From positions 124,001 through 188,000 of the forward strand of contig JBIKWB010000002.1 of assembly GCA_044356555.1 (NCBI GenBank): 64,000 bases of DNA, in the 5' to 3' direction. The stretch comes from Tous-C4FEB sp044356555 (GTDB lineage: Bacteria > Verrucomicrobiota > Verrucomicrobiia > Opitutales > Opitutaceae). Below, piece after piece: positions 44,250 to 53,584 of the stretch. Each line of letters starts with the position of its first letter. Within the stretch, counting starts at the first letter, position 1. The notes under the pieces are model-generated. The model did no database searches, was not told where the DNA came from, and saw nothing but the letters and a program-made list of their open reading frames with translations. Both the position numbers and the translations under genes were made by a program.

Positions 44250-45590
44250 TCAGGAGGTGGTCGCGGGCGCGTCGGCAGCTTGGGCGGCCGCAAGCCCGCG
44301 TCGTTCGTCGATGAAGCAGGTGACGACCAGTCCGGCGACGAGAAAGCCGGCCAGCACGAGCAGTGCGGCGGTCGTGCCGAGGAAGTCCTTGGCCAAGCCA
44401 AAGGGGATGGTGAGAACGGCGGCAAACTTGAAGACGAGACCCCAGAGTCCGAAAAACTCGGCGGAGCGGCTGGCCGGAGTGAGGTAGCAAAAAAACGCGC
44501 GGTTGGCGGCCCCGAGCGAGCCGAGGCCGAAGCCGATGAAGTTGCCCACGACCCAAAGCGGCCAGCGGGGGTAGGCGGCGGGATCGGCGGACTGCGTGCG
44601 GAGCCACGAAAACAAGGCGAAGCCGAGGGCGGCGAAAATCCAGACCGAGAGCAGCACGATCGTCATGCGCTTGTGCCCGAAACGATCTTGGAAAAACGCC
44701 GGGATGAGCGTGCCGATCACGCCGGATACCGTGATGACGGCGACGAAGAGAACAAGTTGGACATCGTTGAAGCCGAACTCGGCGGCGAGAATCGAGGCAA
44801 ACATCACGATCACCGTCATGCCGGTTCCGTAGAGCAGAGATGCGCCGAGGAGCACGGCGAGATCGCGGAATTTGGCGGCTTGACCGATGGTGGTTTTGAG
44901 CTGGCGGAAAGTGTCGGTGAAGAGCCGGTGCGCGGGCGCGCTGGCGGGGGCGGGACGTTCCCGGAGCCCGAGGAGCGTGGGAATCGCCAGCGCGAAGAAC
45001 CAGAGGCCGGCGAAGACGAAGATCGGGCGCCACTGGTCGGGCGATTCTAATTTGAGGCCGATCATGAGGCCGGCGGTTACGACCAGCAGGAGCAAGGCGG
45101 CGGAGTAGGCGCAGGCCCAGGAGAAAGCGGAGACCCGGCCGAAGTGTTCGCGCGTGGAAAGCTCGGGCATGAAGGAGGCGAGGAAGTTTTCGCCGAGGGA
45201 AAACATGAAGTTCGCGGGGATGTAGAGGGCAATGGCCAGGGCGACCTGGCCGGGCTGGATCAGAGCGAGCGCGCAGGTGAAGGCGGCGCAGGTGAAACCC
45301 GTGATCAGCAGGCCGGCTTTTTTCCAAGCACGCGCGTCGGCAAGGGCGCCGGCAAAGGGCGAAACGATGACGACGAGCACCATGCTCGCGGCGTAGGTGA
45401 GCGTCCAGATCAGGTCATCTCTCGCCGGATCGCGGACCACGACCTTTTGAAAGAAGATCGAGAACAGCAGCGTATTGATGATGAGCGTGAACGACTGGTT
45501 CGCGACATCGAAGGAAATCCAGGACCAGAGTTGGCCTTGGCGGGGCAGGCCGCGTAGCGGGTAGAGGCGGGATAACCGGGAGGGCGGCAC
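44250..45590 (-). CDS. MFS transporter, UMF1 (Atg22-like) family
   Basis: A 446-residue membrane protein with about 12 helices. The opening WSWISFDVANQSFTLIINTLLFSIFF, the loop SPFAGALADARAWKKAGLL and FASFMPEL-like ENFLASFMPELST are typical of the UMF1/Atg22-like branch of the major facilitators. The substrate of bacterial members is unknown; yeast Atg22 exports amino acids from the vacuole. It lies 87 bp downstream of the PPIase gene on the same strand and could be the end of the parA-rnc-mfd transcription unit. It converges with thuA, with only 3 bp between the stops. Confidence 0.85.
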   Translation of the reverse strand: MPPSRLSRLYPLRGLPRQGQLWSWISFDVANQSFTLIINTLLFSIFFQKVVVRDPARDDLIWTLTYAASMVLVVIVSPFAGALADARAWKKAGLLITGFTCAAFTCALALIQPGQVALAIALYIPANFMFSLGENFLASFMPELSTREHFGRVSAFSWACAYSAALLLLVVTAGLMIGLKLESPDQWRPIFVFAGLWFFALAIPTLLGLRERPAPASAPAHRLFTDTFRQLKTTIGQAAKFRDLAVLLGASLLYGTGMTVIVMFASILAAEFGFNDVQLVLFVAVITVSGVIGTLIPAFFQDRFGHKRMTIVLLSVWIFAALGFALFSWLRTQSADPAAYPRWPLWVVGNFIGFGLGSLGAANRAFFCYLTPASRSAEFFGLWGLVFKFAAVLTIPFGLAKDFLGTTAALLVLAGFLVAGLVVTCFIDERRGLAAAQAADAPATTS

Positions 45591-45677
45591 GGCGGAAAGT
45601 TGCGGTTAACTTCCCGACGTGAAAAGGCGGAACTGGCCGGCGTGGTGGGCCCGCGCGAGGGCGGGCGCGGGCCGGAC

Positions 45678-46673
45678 TCAGTAGTGCTTCACGTAGCCGT
45701 TGCGGCGGAGGCGCTCGAGCCAGCGCTCTTGGCTGGTGCGGGCCATCTGGGACACGAGGAGACGCTCAATCTGGTCGCGAACCTCGTCGATGGCTTGGTT
45801 ACCGGCAAACTTGCGCTCTTCGGCGAAGAGAATGAAGCAGCCCTCGGGAAGAATGACGGGCGCCGTGATTTCACCGGCCTTCAGATCAAAGAGGGGCTTG
45901 GCGAATTCCTCCTTGAGGTCCGAGCGTTTTTGCCAGCCCCAATCGCCGCCCTTGGAGCGGCGGGAGTCTTGACTGTATTCTCGGGCAAGCTCTTCAAATT
46001 TGGTGCCGGCGCGGAATTTGGCGATGAGCTCGTCGGCCTTGGTCCGGAGGCCGGCATCGGTCATGTCGTCGACCCGGGAGAGCTGGATGAGGCGGAGGTG
46101 GACACTGTCCTCTTGGAAAAAGCGGTCTTTGTTTTCGCGGTAGAATGTCTCGATGCGCACGGGGCTGACCACGCTTTGCGACTTCCGCTGCTGCTGCTGC
46201 ATGTAGTGGTAAATGATGTCCTCTTCGATTTCCGCGCGGTACTCCCGCAGGGTGACGCCTTTGCCGCGGAGGTAGGCGAGAAACTTGGAGCGATCGTTGT
46301 CGAACTGCTCGGTCAAGATGTCGGCGATGCGATTGTCGATATAGCTCTCGGGGATGCGGCGGACTTCTTTTTCGTCTTTGGCCTTCCGAAATTCTTTAAC
46401 GATCAAAACCTTGTCGATGAGGTCTTGGATGACTTGGTCTTGGAGGGATTCGAGTTTCTCGTTGAATTCCCTCTCGTTGCGGGCGTCGCGCTGGATCTGG
46501 GGAATGAGCGGGGCGATCTCGCGGCGGATGTCGTCGACGGTGATGACTTTTTGCTCGGCGATCGCGGCGATTCCGTTGGCGAAACGCATATTCAAGCCGT
46601 CGTCTTGGGCTAGGGCGGAGGTGAGCGAAGCGAGTGCGCAACCGATGAAGGCGAGACTTCGGGAGATGGTCAT
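45678..46673 (-). CDS. SurA/PpiC-type periplasmic peptidyl-prolyl isomerase
   Basis: A 331-residue exported chaperone-isomerase. The start at 46673 gives a signal peptide ending TSALAQ. The N-terminal helical chaperone part (VITVDDIRREIAPLIPQIQRD ... LQDQVIQDLIDKVLIVKEF) resembles SurA. The parvulin domain follows at about residues 190-290 with HLRLIQLS, FEELAREYSQDSRRSKGGDWGW and FILFAEERK. It is likely to help fold outer membrane proteins such as the TonB receptors. The start overlaps the mfd stop by four bases (ATGA), so expression is tied to mfd. Confidence 0.87.
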   Translation of the reverse strand: MTISRSLAFIGCALASLTSALAQDDGLNMRFANGIAAIAEQKVITVDDIRREIAPLIPQIQRDARNEREFNEKLESLQDQVIQDLIDKVLIVKEFRKAKDEKEVRRIPESYIDNRIADILTEQFDNDRSKFLAYLRGKGVTLREYRAEIEEDIIYHYMQQQQRKSQSVVSPVRIETFYRENKDRFFQEDSVHLRLIQLSRVDDMTDAGLRTKADELIAKFRAGTKFEELAREYSQDSRRSKGGDWGWQKRSDLKEEFAKPLFDLKAGEITAPVILPEGCFILFAEERKFAGNQAIDEVRDQIERLLVSQMARTSQERWLERLRRNGYVKHY

Positions 46674-49600
46674 GGGGTCGGCAGGTTGTTCAAAAATATG
46701 ATTACTTCTTTCAAACGTAGAAGTGGCTTCGGAGCGGTCAACCGTGGAAACCGGGTGCCGTGCATCACCCAGTCGTCGCGCTGGCTGCTCTGACGCCGAC
46801 ACTTCAGACGCGTCGATTCGGTTTCGACGGAAAGGATGCCTTTTTGTTCCGCCCGAATTCGGATCTCGGTGATCAGAAGCAAGGCCCTGACCTCATCGCC
46901 AAACTTGCCGAAACGGTCGCGGAGGTCGGCTTCCACCTGCTTGAGGGTTACGAGGGTATCGGCGAGGGCGAGTTTCCGGTAAAAATCGATGCGTAAACGG
47001 GTTTCGCTGACGTAGGCGGCCGGAATCCGGGCTTGGATAGGCTCGACGGCGGGACCTTCGTTGGCGGCGTCTTCGGCATCGCGAATCGCCGTGTAGCTAT
47101 CGACGTGGCGGCCGCGGCTTTGGGCGTCCCGGGGGGTGCCGTCGCCGACGAAGACAAAGTCGAGCTTCACGCTGGCGCGGATGGCGGCGGCGGTCTTGTC
47201 ACCTTTGAGCCGGGCGACGGATTGGCGGAGCAACTGGCAGTAAAGTTCGAAACCGACGCCGACGATATGGCCGCTTTGCTCTGAGCCGAGGAGGTTGCCG
47301 GCGCCGCGGAGTTCGAGGTCGCGCATGGCGATGCGGAAGCCGGCGCCGAGCTGGTTGTGCTGGCGCATCGCGCCGAGGCGCTCGCGGGCGATCTCAAGGA
47401 GCTTGGTGTGACGGTGGAGGAGCAGGTAAGCGTAGGCCTGGTGCTTGAAACGGCCGACGCGGCCCCGGAGTTGATAGAGCTGGGAGAGGCCGAAACGGTC
47501 GGCGCCCTCGATGATGATCGTGTTGCAGTTGGGGATATCGAGGCCGCTCTCGATGATCGTGGTGCAGATGAGAACCTGATACTTGGCGGCAACGAAATCG
47601 GTCATGATGTGTTCGAGTTCGTCGGCTTCCATCTGGCCGTAGCCCACGCCGATGGTGAGTTCGGGCAGCAGTTGGCGGAGGCGCGCGGCGACGAGCTCGA
47701 TCGTCATGATCCGGTTGTGCAGATAAAAAACTTGGCCGCCGCGCCGCACTTCGTGGCGGATGGCGTCGACCACCAGTTGCTCGTCGTAGGTTTTGACAAT
47801 GGTCTGGATGGGGTGGCGGTTGGTGGGCGCGGTCTCGATGACGCTGAGGTCGCGGGCCCCGGTGAGCGCCATGTAGAGCGTGCGGGGGATCGGCGTCGCG
47901 CTCATGGCGAGCACATCGACGGTGGCCCGCATGCGCTTGAAGGCTTCTTTGTGTTTCACGCCGAAGCGTTGCTCCTCGTCGATAATGACGAGCCCGAGTT
48001 CGCGAAATTTGACGTCGGCTTGGAGGAGGCGGTGCGTGCCGATGAGGATATCAACTTGGCCGGCGGCGGCGGCTTCCAGAATTTTTTTCTGCTCCGCCCG
48101 GGTGCGGAAACGGCTGACCATCTCGACGGCGATGGGGTAGCCGGCCATGCGCTCGCGGAAGGTGTTGAGATGCTGCTGGGCGAGGACGGTGGTCGGGATG
48201 AGCAACGCGACTTGGCGACCGCTTTGAACGGATTTGAAGGCGGCGCGGATGGCGACCTCGGTTTTTCCGAAGCCGACGTCGCCGCAGATGAGGCGATCCA
48301 TGGGCCGGGTTTTCTCCATGTCGGCTTTGGTGTCGGCGATGGCTTTGAGCTGGTCGCGCGTCTCGGTGTAAGCGAACGAACCCTCGAACTCTCGCTGCCA
48401 AGCGGTGTCGGGCGGACAGGCGAAACCGGGTTGGGCCTCGCGCTCGGCATGGATGCGGAGCAACTCGGCGGCGAGATCGATGGTCGATCGTTCGGCGGCT
48501 TGGCGGGCTTTCTCCCAGCGTCCGGAACCGATGCGGCCGAGTTGGGGCTTGGTCTTGCTGAGCCCCACGTAGCGGCTGATCAGATGGGATTCCTGAAGCG
48601 GAACGTGGAGCGTGACGTGATCGTCGAACTCAAGGGTGATGACTTCGCGGATGCCCTGCGCGGTATCGAGTTTGGACAGGCCGCGGTAGAGGGCGATCCC
48701 GTGCTGGAGATGGACCACGAAGTCGCCCTCGACGAGTTCGGAGAAATCGAGCAGTTGGTCGACTTGGGCGCGCTGGGCGGAGGCGCGAACGATGCCGGTG
48801 GTGCGGCGGGCGCGTTGCCGGCCAAAGATCTCGGTCTCGGTGACGAGCACGAGACCGGCGGGACTGGCGCCAAATTCGGTCCAGTGGAGCGCGGGGCGGG
48901 CGGGGCCGAAGGCGACTTTGAAGCCCTCGTTGAGCGCGCCGCGGAGAAAGATCGGTTTGAGGATTTTGAGCGACGGATCTTCGGCGATGATCTCGCGGAT
49001 GCGTTGCTCTTCGCCTTCCTTGGCGGCGACGACGGCGACAGCATAGCGGTCCTTGCGCCACGCGGCGACCTGGCGGAGGAAGCGGCTGCGGGCGTCGACC
49101 TCGACCTGCAGGCGCTCTTGCGCGACGAGGGAGTCGTCGGGGTAGGTGCGGTGATGGGCGAGGCTCTCGGTATCCCAAGTGAGTTCAGTTGCGGGCGTGG
49201 CGAGCAACGAGGTGTCCTCGTCAAGATCGCTCAAGGCGAAGTGGGCGGTGCAACGGGCGGCGAGCGGCGTGAAGCCGTCGAAGCCCTCGCGGGCGAACGT
49301 GCTGAACGATGTCTCGAGCAGGGCGGGCTCGATGAGGACGAGGTGGGCGGTGGGCGGGAGGTAGTCGGCGAGACCGGCTTGGGTAGGAGCGAGTTTGATG
49401 CGCGGGGAGGCGGAGAGGGTGATTTGCGCGATGGACTCTCCTGAACGTTGCGTGACGGGGTCGAAGGCCCGGATCTCTTCAAGTTCGTCGCCGAAGAAAT
49501 CGAGACGGTAGGGCTGCGTCGCGGTGACAGGGTAGACGTCGATGATTCCGCCGCGAATCGCATAGTGGCCGGGGGATTCGCAGACGGCTTCGGAATCGTA

Positions 49601-50086
49601 GTCGAGGGCGCTGAGCTGTTCGAGCAGGCCGGTGAACGAAAGGGTGGTACCGCGGGTAAGCGTGAGCTCGCGGGCGGCGAAGGCATCGAGGGCGGGGACG
49701 TTTTGGAGCAGCGCGGCGGGGGTCGAAAGAACGAGGAGTTGAGCGCTGACTGCCGAAGGTTGATGGCCGGCGAGCGGGCGGAGAGCGCGAAGTTTCGACA
49801 GAACGGTGAGGCGGTCGCTCGAGGCGGCGAAGGCCTCGCGCATATCGCGGGTGTCGGGCTGGGACTCGGGGAAGACGAGAACGGTAAGGGGTGTCGACGT
49901 GCCGGCGGCAGCGTGGAAGAAAGCGATGTCTTCCGCGAGTTGCTCGGTGAGTTTGGGCTCGTCGGCGATGACGAGCCAAGCGGAGGACGGATGGGCGCGG
50001 ACCAACTCGGCCAACACGGCGCCGCGGGCCGCGGGGCAGATGCCGGTGAGGCGTTGGGGAGGAAAGGCAGGAGCAGGGGCGGACAT
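46670..50086 (-). CDS. mfd: Transcription-repair coupling factor Mfd
   Basis: An 1138-residue Mfd, the translocase that pushes stalled RNA polymerase off damaged DNA and recruits UvrA. N-terminal UvrB-like modules (YAIRGGIIDVYPVTATQPYRLDFFGDELEEIRAFDP) are followed by the polymerase-interacting domain (GDFVVHLQHGIALYRGL). The RecG-like motor then carries Walker A ICGDVGFGKTEVAIRAAF, DEEQRFGVKHKE and SATPIPRTLYMAL, with ATTIIESGLDIPNCN-type motif V (CTTIIESGLDIPNCNTIII) and QLYQLRGRVGR. The C-terminal domain with YRKLA is present. Full length compared with the family (about 1150). It lies in a minus-strand gene train below rnc (51 bp gap) and overlaps the PPIase gene. Confidence 0.96.
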   Translation of the reverse strand: MSAPAPAFPPQRLTGICPAARGAVLAELVRAHPSSAWLVIADEPKLTEQLAEDIAFFHAAAGTSTPLTVLVFPESQPDTRDMREAFAASSDRLTVLSKLRALRPLAGHQPSAVSAQLLVLSTPAALLQNVPALDAFAARELTLTRGTTLSFTGLLEQLSALDYDSEAVCESPGHYAIRGGIIDVYPVTATQPYRLDFFGDELEEIRAFDPVTQRSGESIAQITLSASPRIKLAPTQAGLADYLPPTAHLVLIEPALLETSFSTFAREGFDGFTPLAARCTAHFALSDLDEDTSLLATPATELTWDTESLAHHRTYPDDSLVAQERLQVEVDARSRFLRQVAAWRKDRYAVAVVAAKEGEEQRIREIIAEDPSLKILKPIFLRGALNEGFKVAFGPARPALHWTEFGASPAGLVLVTETEIFGRQRARRTTGIVRASAQRAQVDQLLDFSELVEGDFVVHLQHGIALYRGLSKLDTAQGIREVITLEFDDHVTLHVPLQESHLISRYVGLSKTKPQLGRIGSGRWEKARQAAERSTIDLAAELLRIHAEREAQPGFACPPDTAWQREFEGSFAYTETRDQLKAIADTKADMEKTRPMDRLICGDVGFGKTEVAIRAAFKSVQSGRQVALLIPTTVLAQQHLNTFRERMAGYPIAVEMVSRFRTRAEQKKILEAAAAGQVDILIGTHRLLQADVKFRELGLVIIDEEQRFGVKHKEAFKRMRATVDVLAMSATPIPRTLYMALTGARDLSVIETAPTNRHPIQTIVKTYDEQLVVDAIRHEVRRGGQVFYLHNRIMTIELVAARLRQLLPELTIGVGYGQMEADELEHIMTDFVAAKYQVLICTTIIESGLDIPNCNTIIIEGADRFGLSQLYQLRGRVGRFKHQAYAYLLLHRHTKLLEIARERLGAMRQHNQLGAGFRIAMRDLELRGAGNLLGSEQSGHIVGVGFELYCQLLRQSVARLKGDKTAAAIRASVKLDFVFVGDGTPRDAQSRGRHVDSYTAIRDAEDAANEGPAVEPIQARIPAAYVSETRLRIDFYRKLALADTLVTLKQVEADLRDRFGKFGDEVRALLLITEIRIRAEQKGILSVETESTRLKCRRQSSQRDDWVMHGTRFPRLTAPKPLLRLKEVIIFLNNLPTP

Positions 50087-50137
50087 GGCGGGCGCGGGCC
50101 GAGCCGCGGCGGGAGCGCGGATGGCCAGACAGGTAAA

Positions 50138-50842
50138 CTAGACGGGAGGCTGCGACTTGAGGGTTTCGAGCGCGATGCGGGCGGCGGCTTCTTCGGCGAG
50201 TTTTTTCGAATTGCCGCTACCTTGGCCCAGAGGCTTGTCCTTGAAATAGACCTCGACGAGATAGCGGCGCTCGTGGTCGTGGCCCTCGGTGCGGACGACT
50301 TCGTAGCGGACGGCGTTGTTGCCGTGTTTGGGTTGAACTAACTCCTGCAAACGCCCTTTGGGGTTGTGCAGATCGCCGACTGAGCCGAGGCGGGCGTTCA
50401 GATCGCCGATGATCGCCAGCATCACGCGGCGGGTGGTCGGCCAATCGCTGTCGAGATAGACCGCGCCGAACAGGGCTTCGCACGCGTCCGCGAGGCTCGA
50501 TGCGCGGGTCTGACCCCCGGTGTTTTGCTCGCTGATGCCCAAGCGCAGGCAGACGTCGAGCCCGAGGTCGCGCCCGAGCTGGGCGAGAAACGAACCCTTT
50601 GCGAGGGCGGCGCGGCGGCGGCTGAGGTCGCCTTCGCGCTCTTGGGGGTATTGGGCGAAGAGCGTTTCGGTGAGCACCAACTGGAGGACGGCATCGCCGA
50701 GAAACTCAAGGCGCTGATTGCTTTCGGTGACGTGCGGATTGCCTTGGAGAAACGACTGGTGCGTGACGGCCCGGAGCAGCAGTTCGGGATTGCGGAACGT
50801 GTAGCCGAGGCGCTGCTGCAGTTGATTCAGGGGTGAGTGCAT
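50138..50842 (-). CDS. rnc: Ribonuclease III
   Basis: A 234-residue RNase III that cuts double-stranded RNA in rRNA and mRNA processing. It has the catalytic signature NQRLEFLGDAVLQLVL (residues 42-57), the second acidic site DACEALFGAVYLD, and a C-terminal dsRNA-binding domain (GRLQELVQPKHGNNAVRYEVV ... GSGNSKKLAEEAAARIALE). The start at 50842 is chosen because it begins MHSPLNQLQQRLGYTF, the usual N-terminus, and overlaps the stop of the upstream ABC-2 permease gene by one base. An open frame of 109 more codons upstream lies inside that permease gene in another frame and is not real. Confidence 0.95.
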   Translation of the reverse strand: MHSPLNQLQQRLGYTFRNPELLLRAVTHQSFLQGNPHVTESNQRLEFLGDAVLQLVLTETLFAQYPQEREGDLSRRRAALAKGSFLAQLGRDLGLDVCLRLGISEQNTGGQTRASSLADACEALFGAVYLDSDWPTTRRVMLAIIGDLNARLGSVGDLHNPKGRLQELVQPKHGNNAVRYEVVRTEGHDHERRYLVEVYFKDKPLGQGSGNSKKLAEEAAARIALETLKSQPPV

Positions 50843-51630
50843 CAGGAACTGGCGCTGGCGTAGCGGCGGAGGCCTCGGTGAAAGATGACCAATGCCGCCA
50901 CAAACCAGGCGATGGTGGCGGCGAGAAGGGCGAGCACCCAGTTGGGTTGGAAACCGCGGAGCAGGACTTCGGCGGGAGCGTTGCTTACGACCACGACGGG
51001 CAACAGCCAGACGAAGACGACGCTGGCAACCCCCTTGAACGCGGCGCGCGGCAGCCGGGAAAACTCCGAGAGCGTGAAGTAACTGCCCTCGATTCCTTGC
51101 GCGCTCGTCAGCCAGAAGGCGAGGGAGATGGTGATGACGAGCATGCTGTAGTGGATGATAAGGCCGCAAAAGATCATCGCCGCGTAAAGCAGCAGATCGA
51201 GGGCGCTGGGCTGGAGGCCGAGTTGATTGGCTGAGTAGGCGATGACGCCCATCGCGACGAAGGAGTTGAGCAGGCCGTCGAGGTCGAGTTTGCGCGTAGA
51301 GGCCATGAACAGGATGTTGCCGGGCTGCGCCAAAAAGAAATCGAAGGCGCCGCTCTTAATGTTGCGGCCCATTTCAAACAAACTGCTCCAAAAGAAGCCC
51401 ATGAGAAATCGCTGCACGAGCAGGGAGGTGCCAACGAGCAGCATCATTTCGTATTTTTTCCAGCCGGCGATGGAGTCGGTATGCTCGTAAATCACGGCGA
51501 TGAGCAACAGATTCACGGCCATCCAAAAGAGCTCTACGGTGGCCCAAAGGAAGAAATCGAAGCGGAACATCAACGTCCGCGTGATCGAGTAGCGGGCGCT
51601 CGCGAGCCAGATTTTGAGGTATTTGGGCAT
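50842..51630 (-). CDS. ABC-2 type permease (ABC2_membrane_6-like), second of a pair
   Basis: A 262-residue integral membrane protein with about six helices, starting MPKYLKIWLASARYSITRTLMFRFDFFLW. This opening and the central FLAQPGNILFM pattern match the ABC-2 permeases of the DUF990 group, which usually occur as pairs with one ATPase. The paralogous gene lies directly upstream with an 18-bp gap. No ATPase gene is adjacent on either side, so it must be encoded elsewhere. The exported substrate is unknown. One-base overlap with rnc. Confidence 0.82.
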   Translation of the reverse strand: MPKYLKIWLASARYSITRTLMFRFDFFLWATVELFWMAVNLLLIAVIYEHTDSIAGWKKYEMMLLVGTSLLVQRFLMGFFWSSLFEMGRNIKSGAFDFFLAQPGNILFMASTRKLDLDGLLNSFVAMGVIAYSANQLGLQPSALDLLLYAAMIFCGLIIHYSMLVITISLAFWLTSAQGIEGSYFTLSEFSRLPRAAFKGVASVVFVWLLPVVVVSNAPAEVLLRGFQPNWVLALLAATIAWFVAALVIFHRGLRRYASASS

Positions 51631-51648
51631 CGGGGTGCGTGGGCTGCG

Positions 51649-52458
51649 TCAGCCGCCGACGGCGGTATGACGGCGGAGCCCGCGGCGCCAGAGAACGGTG
51701 TTGAGACCCAGCAGGGCGACGGCCCAAAAAAGCTGAATAGCGAAGCCCTGATACGTCGCGGCGAGGTCGATGCGGCCCGTGAGGATCGCGGTGGGGAAAT
51801 AAGTCTGGTAGTAGAAGGGGAGCAGTTTTGCGATTTCGAGCATCCAAGCGGGCAGCAGGTCGAGCGGAAACATCTGCCCGCCCAAGAGCGACTCGATGGC
51901 CATGGAAAGAATCACGAAGCCCTGAATTTCAAGAAACCAGAAGGTCAACATGCCGAAACAGTAGGCGATGCTGAATTGGATAAAGGCCGAAAGCAGCATC
52001 GCGGGAATCACGAGGCCGTAGCGCCAAGGGTCGGTGGGCAACGTGAGGTAGGAATGCAGAAAAGGCAGGGCGACGCACAGCGGGATCAGGATGAGCGCGC
52101 CGCTGACGAGGCGGGCGGCGACGAAAATGCTGAAGCGATAGGAGAAATAGTTGATCGGTTTTAAGATGAACTGGTTGATGAGGCCGCTGCGGATTTCTTC
52201 GCTGATCTGGTAGTCTTCGTTAAAGGCCCCGACGAAGAATTGCATGACCAGCATCACCAGAAAATAGGTGAGCGTTTGCTCAAAGCTGAAGCCGCCGATG
52301 TGGGGCGTGCCGGCGTAGGCGGCGCCCCAGAGGATAAACACGACCGCGAGGTGAAAGAGCGAAAAAAAGCCCCGCACGGCGAAGTTTAGCCGGTAGACGA
52401 GATTGCTCTGAAGGCCGATCAGGAAGGATTGATAATACTTGGCGGAAGCGGAAAGCAC
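51649..52458 (-). CDS. ABC-2 type permease (ABC2_membrane_6-like), first of a pair
   Basis: A 269-residue membrane protein with about six helices. It begins SAKYYQSFLIGLQSNLVYRLNFAVRGFFSLFHLAVVFILW and contains IRSGLINQFILKPINYFSYRFS, where the ISEEIRSGLINxxLLKPxxY pattern is typical of the DUF990 ABC-2 permeases. The downstream gene encodes the second permease. Probably both form a heterodimeric exporter channel. It lies 81 bp after parA, in the same direction. Confidence 0.82.
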   Translation of the reverse strand: MLSASAKYYQSFLIGLQSNLVYRLNFAVRGFFSLFHLAVVFILWGAAYAGTPHIGGFSFEQTLTYFLVMLVMQFFVGAFNEDYQISEEIRSGLINQFILKPINYFSYRFSIFVAARLVSGALILIPLCVALPFLHSYLTLPTDPWRYGLVIPAMLLSAFIQFSIAYCFGMLTFWFLEIQGFVILSMAIESLLGGQMFPLDLLPAWMLEIAKLLPFYYQTYFPTAILTGRIDLAATYQGFAIQLFWAVALLGLNTVLWRRGLRRHTAVGG

Positions 52459-52539
52459 GGCGAAAGAAGTCGTGGAAAGGGGAGTGGGTCGCGAATCGGT
52501 GCAAGCCGCGGGGCAAATTTCCGTGAGCGCGGTGGTGCG

Positions 52540-53325
52540 CTACTTTTGGGCCAAGCCGAAGCGCGCGATCACTTCGTCGGCGAGATTTTTATAGGCGGCG
52601 GCACCGGGGTTCGAGCGGTCGTAGTCAAAGATGGTTTTGCCGAAGCTAGGGGCCTCGCTCAGCCGGATGGTGCGGGGGATGACGCTCTTGAAAATTTTAT
52701 CCGGCAGATGTTTTTTGACCTCGTCCACGACTTGGCGGGAGAGGTTGGTGCGCATGTCGAACATCGTCATGACCACGCCGCCGAGTTGGAGATCGTCGTT
52801 GACGTGGGCGGCTTTGAGGCGGTCGACGTTGCGCAGAATCTGGCCGAGGCCTTCGAGGGCGAGGTATTCGCACTGAAGGGTGATGAGCAGATAGTCGGCC
52901 GCGGCGAGACTGTTCATGGAGAGCATCCCGAGAGCGGGCGGGCAGTCGATGATGATGGCGCGGTAGCCGTGGCTGGCGCGGATGGGCGCGAGGACGGTCT
53001 TGAGGCGGAGAAGGTAGTTTTCCGTCGAAGCGAGTTCGATTTCGGCGGCCGCGAGATCCTCCTCGCTGGGAATGAGGGCGAGATGATTGATGGAGGTGGG
53101 CGTGATCATCTCGAAGGCATTGCCCTCGCCGCGGAGCGGACCGTAGAGGCTGCGGCCCTCTTGTTTCTCGACGCCGATGGCACTGGTGGCGTTGGCTTGG
53201 GGATCGAGATCGATCAAGAGCGTGTGGACTTTTTGCTCGGCGAGAGCGGCGGCGAGGTTGACGGCGGTCGTGGTCTTGCCGACGCCGCCTTTTTGATTGG
53301 CGATGGTGAAAACGGTAGTGGGCAT
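52540..53325 (-). CDS. parA: ParA/Soj family ATPase
   Basis: A 261-residue chromosome-partitioning ATPase. The start at 53325 gives MPTTVFTIANQKGGVGKTTT, the deviant Walker A motif at residues 10-18. It also has LLIDLDPQANATSAIG, IIIDCPPALGMLSMNSLAAADYLLI (Walker B) and QCEYLALEGLGQIL, as in Soj. ParA works with ParB on parS sites to segregate replication origins. No parB lies in the window (the next genes are ABC-2 permeases), so either parB is encoded just outside this transcription unit or the protein has another ParA-like task. A longer upstream frame reaches toward the tRNA-Cys gene and is not used. Confidence 0.92.
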   Translation of the reverse strand: MPTTVFTIANQKGGVGKTTTAVNLAAALAEQKVHTLLIDLDPQANATSAIGVEKQEGRSLYGPLRGEGNAFEMITPTSINHLALIPSEEDLAAAEIELASTENYLLRLKTVLAPIRASHGYRAIIIDCPPALGMLSMNSLAAADYLLITLQCEYLALEGLGQILRNVDRLKAAHVNDDLQLGGVVMTMFDMRTNLSRQVVDEVKKHLPDKIFKSVIPRTIRLSEAPSFGKTIFDYDRSNPGAAAYKNLADEVIARFGLAQK

Positions 53326-53443
53326 GCGGAGGAGTTGGGTTTGCGGTGAAGGGAAGCGGGCGGCAAGCGTGGGAATGCTCGATTTCATTTCCGGCCTTGC
53401 GGCACGGGAAATATCCCTACACGTTCCGCGTTCTTGAAAGTTT

Positions 53444-53518
53444 GGCGCGGTTGCCAAGTGGTAAGGCCGAGCTCTGCAAAAGCTCTATGCGCCGGTTCGA
53501 TTCCGGCCCGCGCCTCCA
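53444..53518 (+). tRNA. tRNA-Cys (anticodon GCA), CCA encoded
   Basis: Acceptor stem GGCGCGG (53444-53450) pairs with CCGCGCC (53508-53514), followed by T as discriminator, the identity base of tRNA-Cys, and encoded CCA (53516-53518). The anticodon stem GAGCT/AGCTC closes loop CTGCAAA with anticodon GCA. T arm GCCGG-TTCGATT-CCGGC is at 53491-53507. It sits between the divergent parA gene and the 3' end of a decayed histidine kinase gene. Confidence 0.97.
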
Positions 53519-53584
53519 AACTTTCCACCGACAGAGCGTCAGATTTTCGGTTTCGGGGCGAATGGTTCGGCGAGGCCGCCCAGG

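Noticed and set aside
47357..49444. Plus-strand open frame of 695 codons
   Set aside because: It is antisense to mfd, which is complete and full of family motifs.
50843..51169. 109-codon N-terminal extension of RNase III
   Set aside because: It lies in another frame of the ABC-2 permease gene and has no family similarity.
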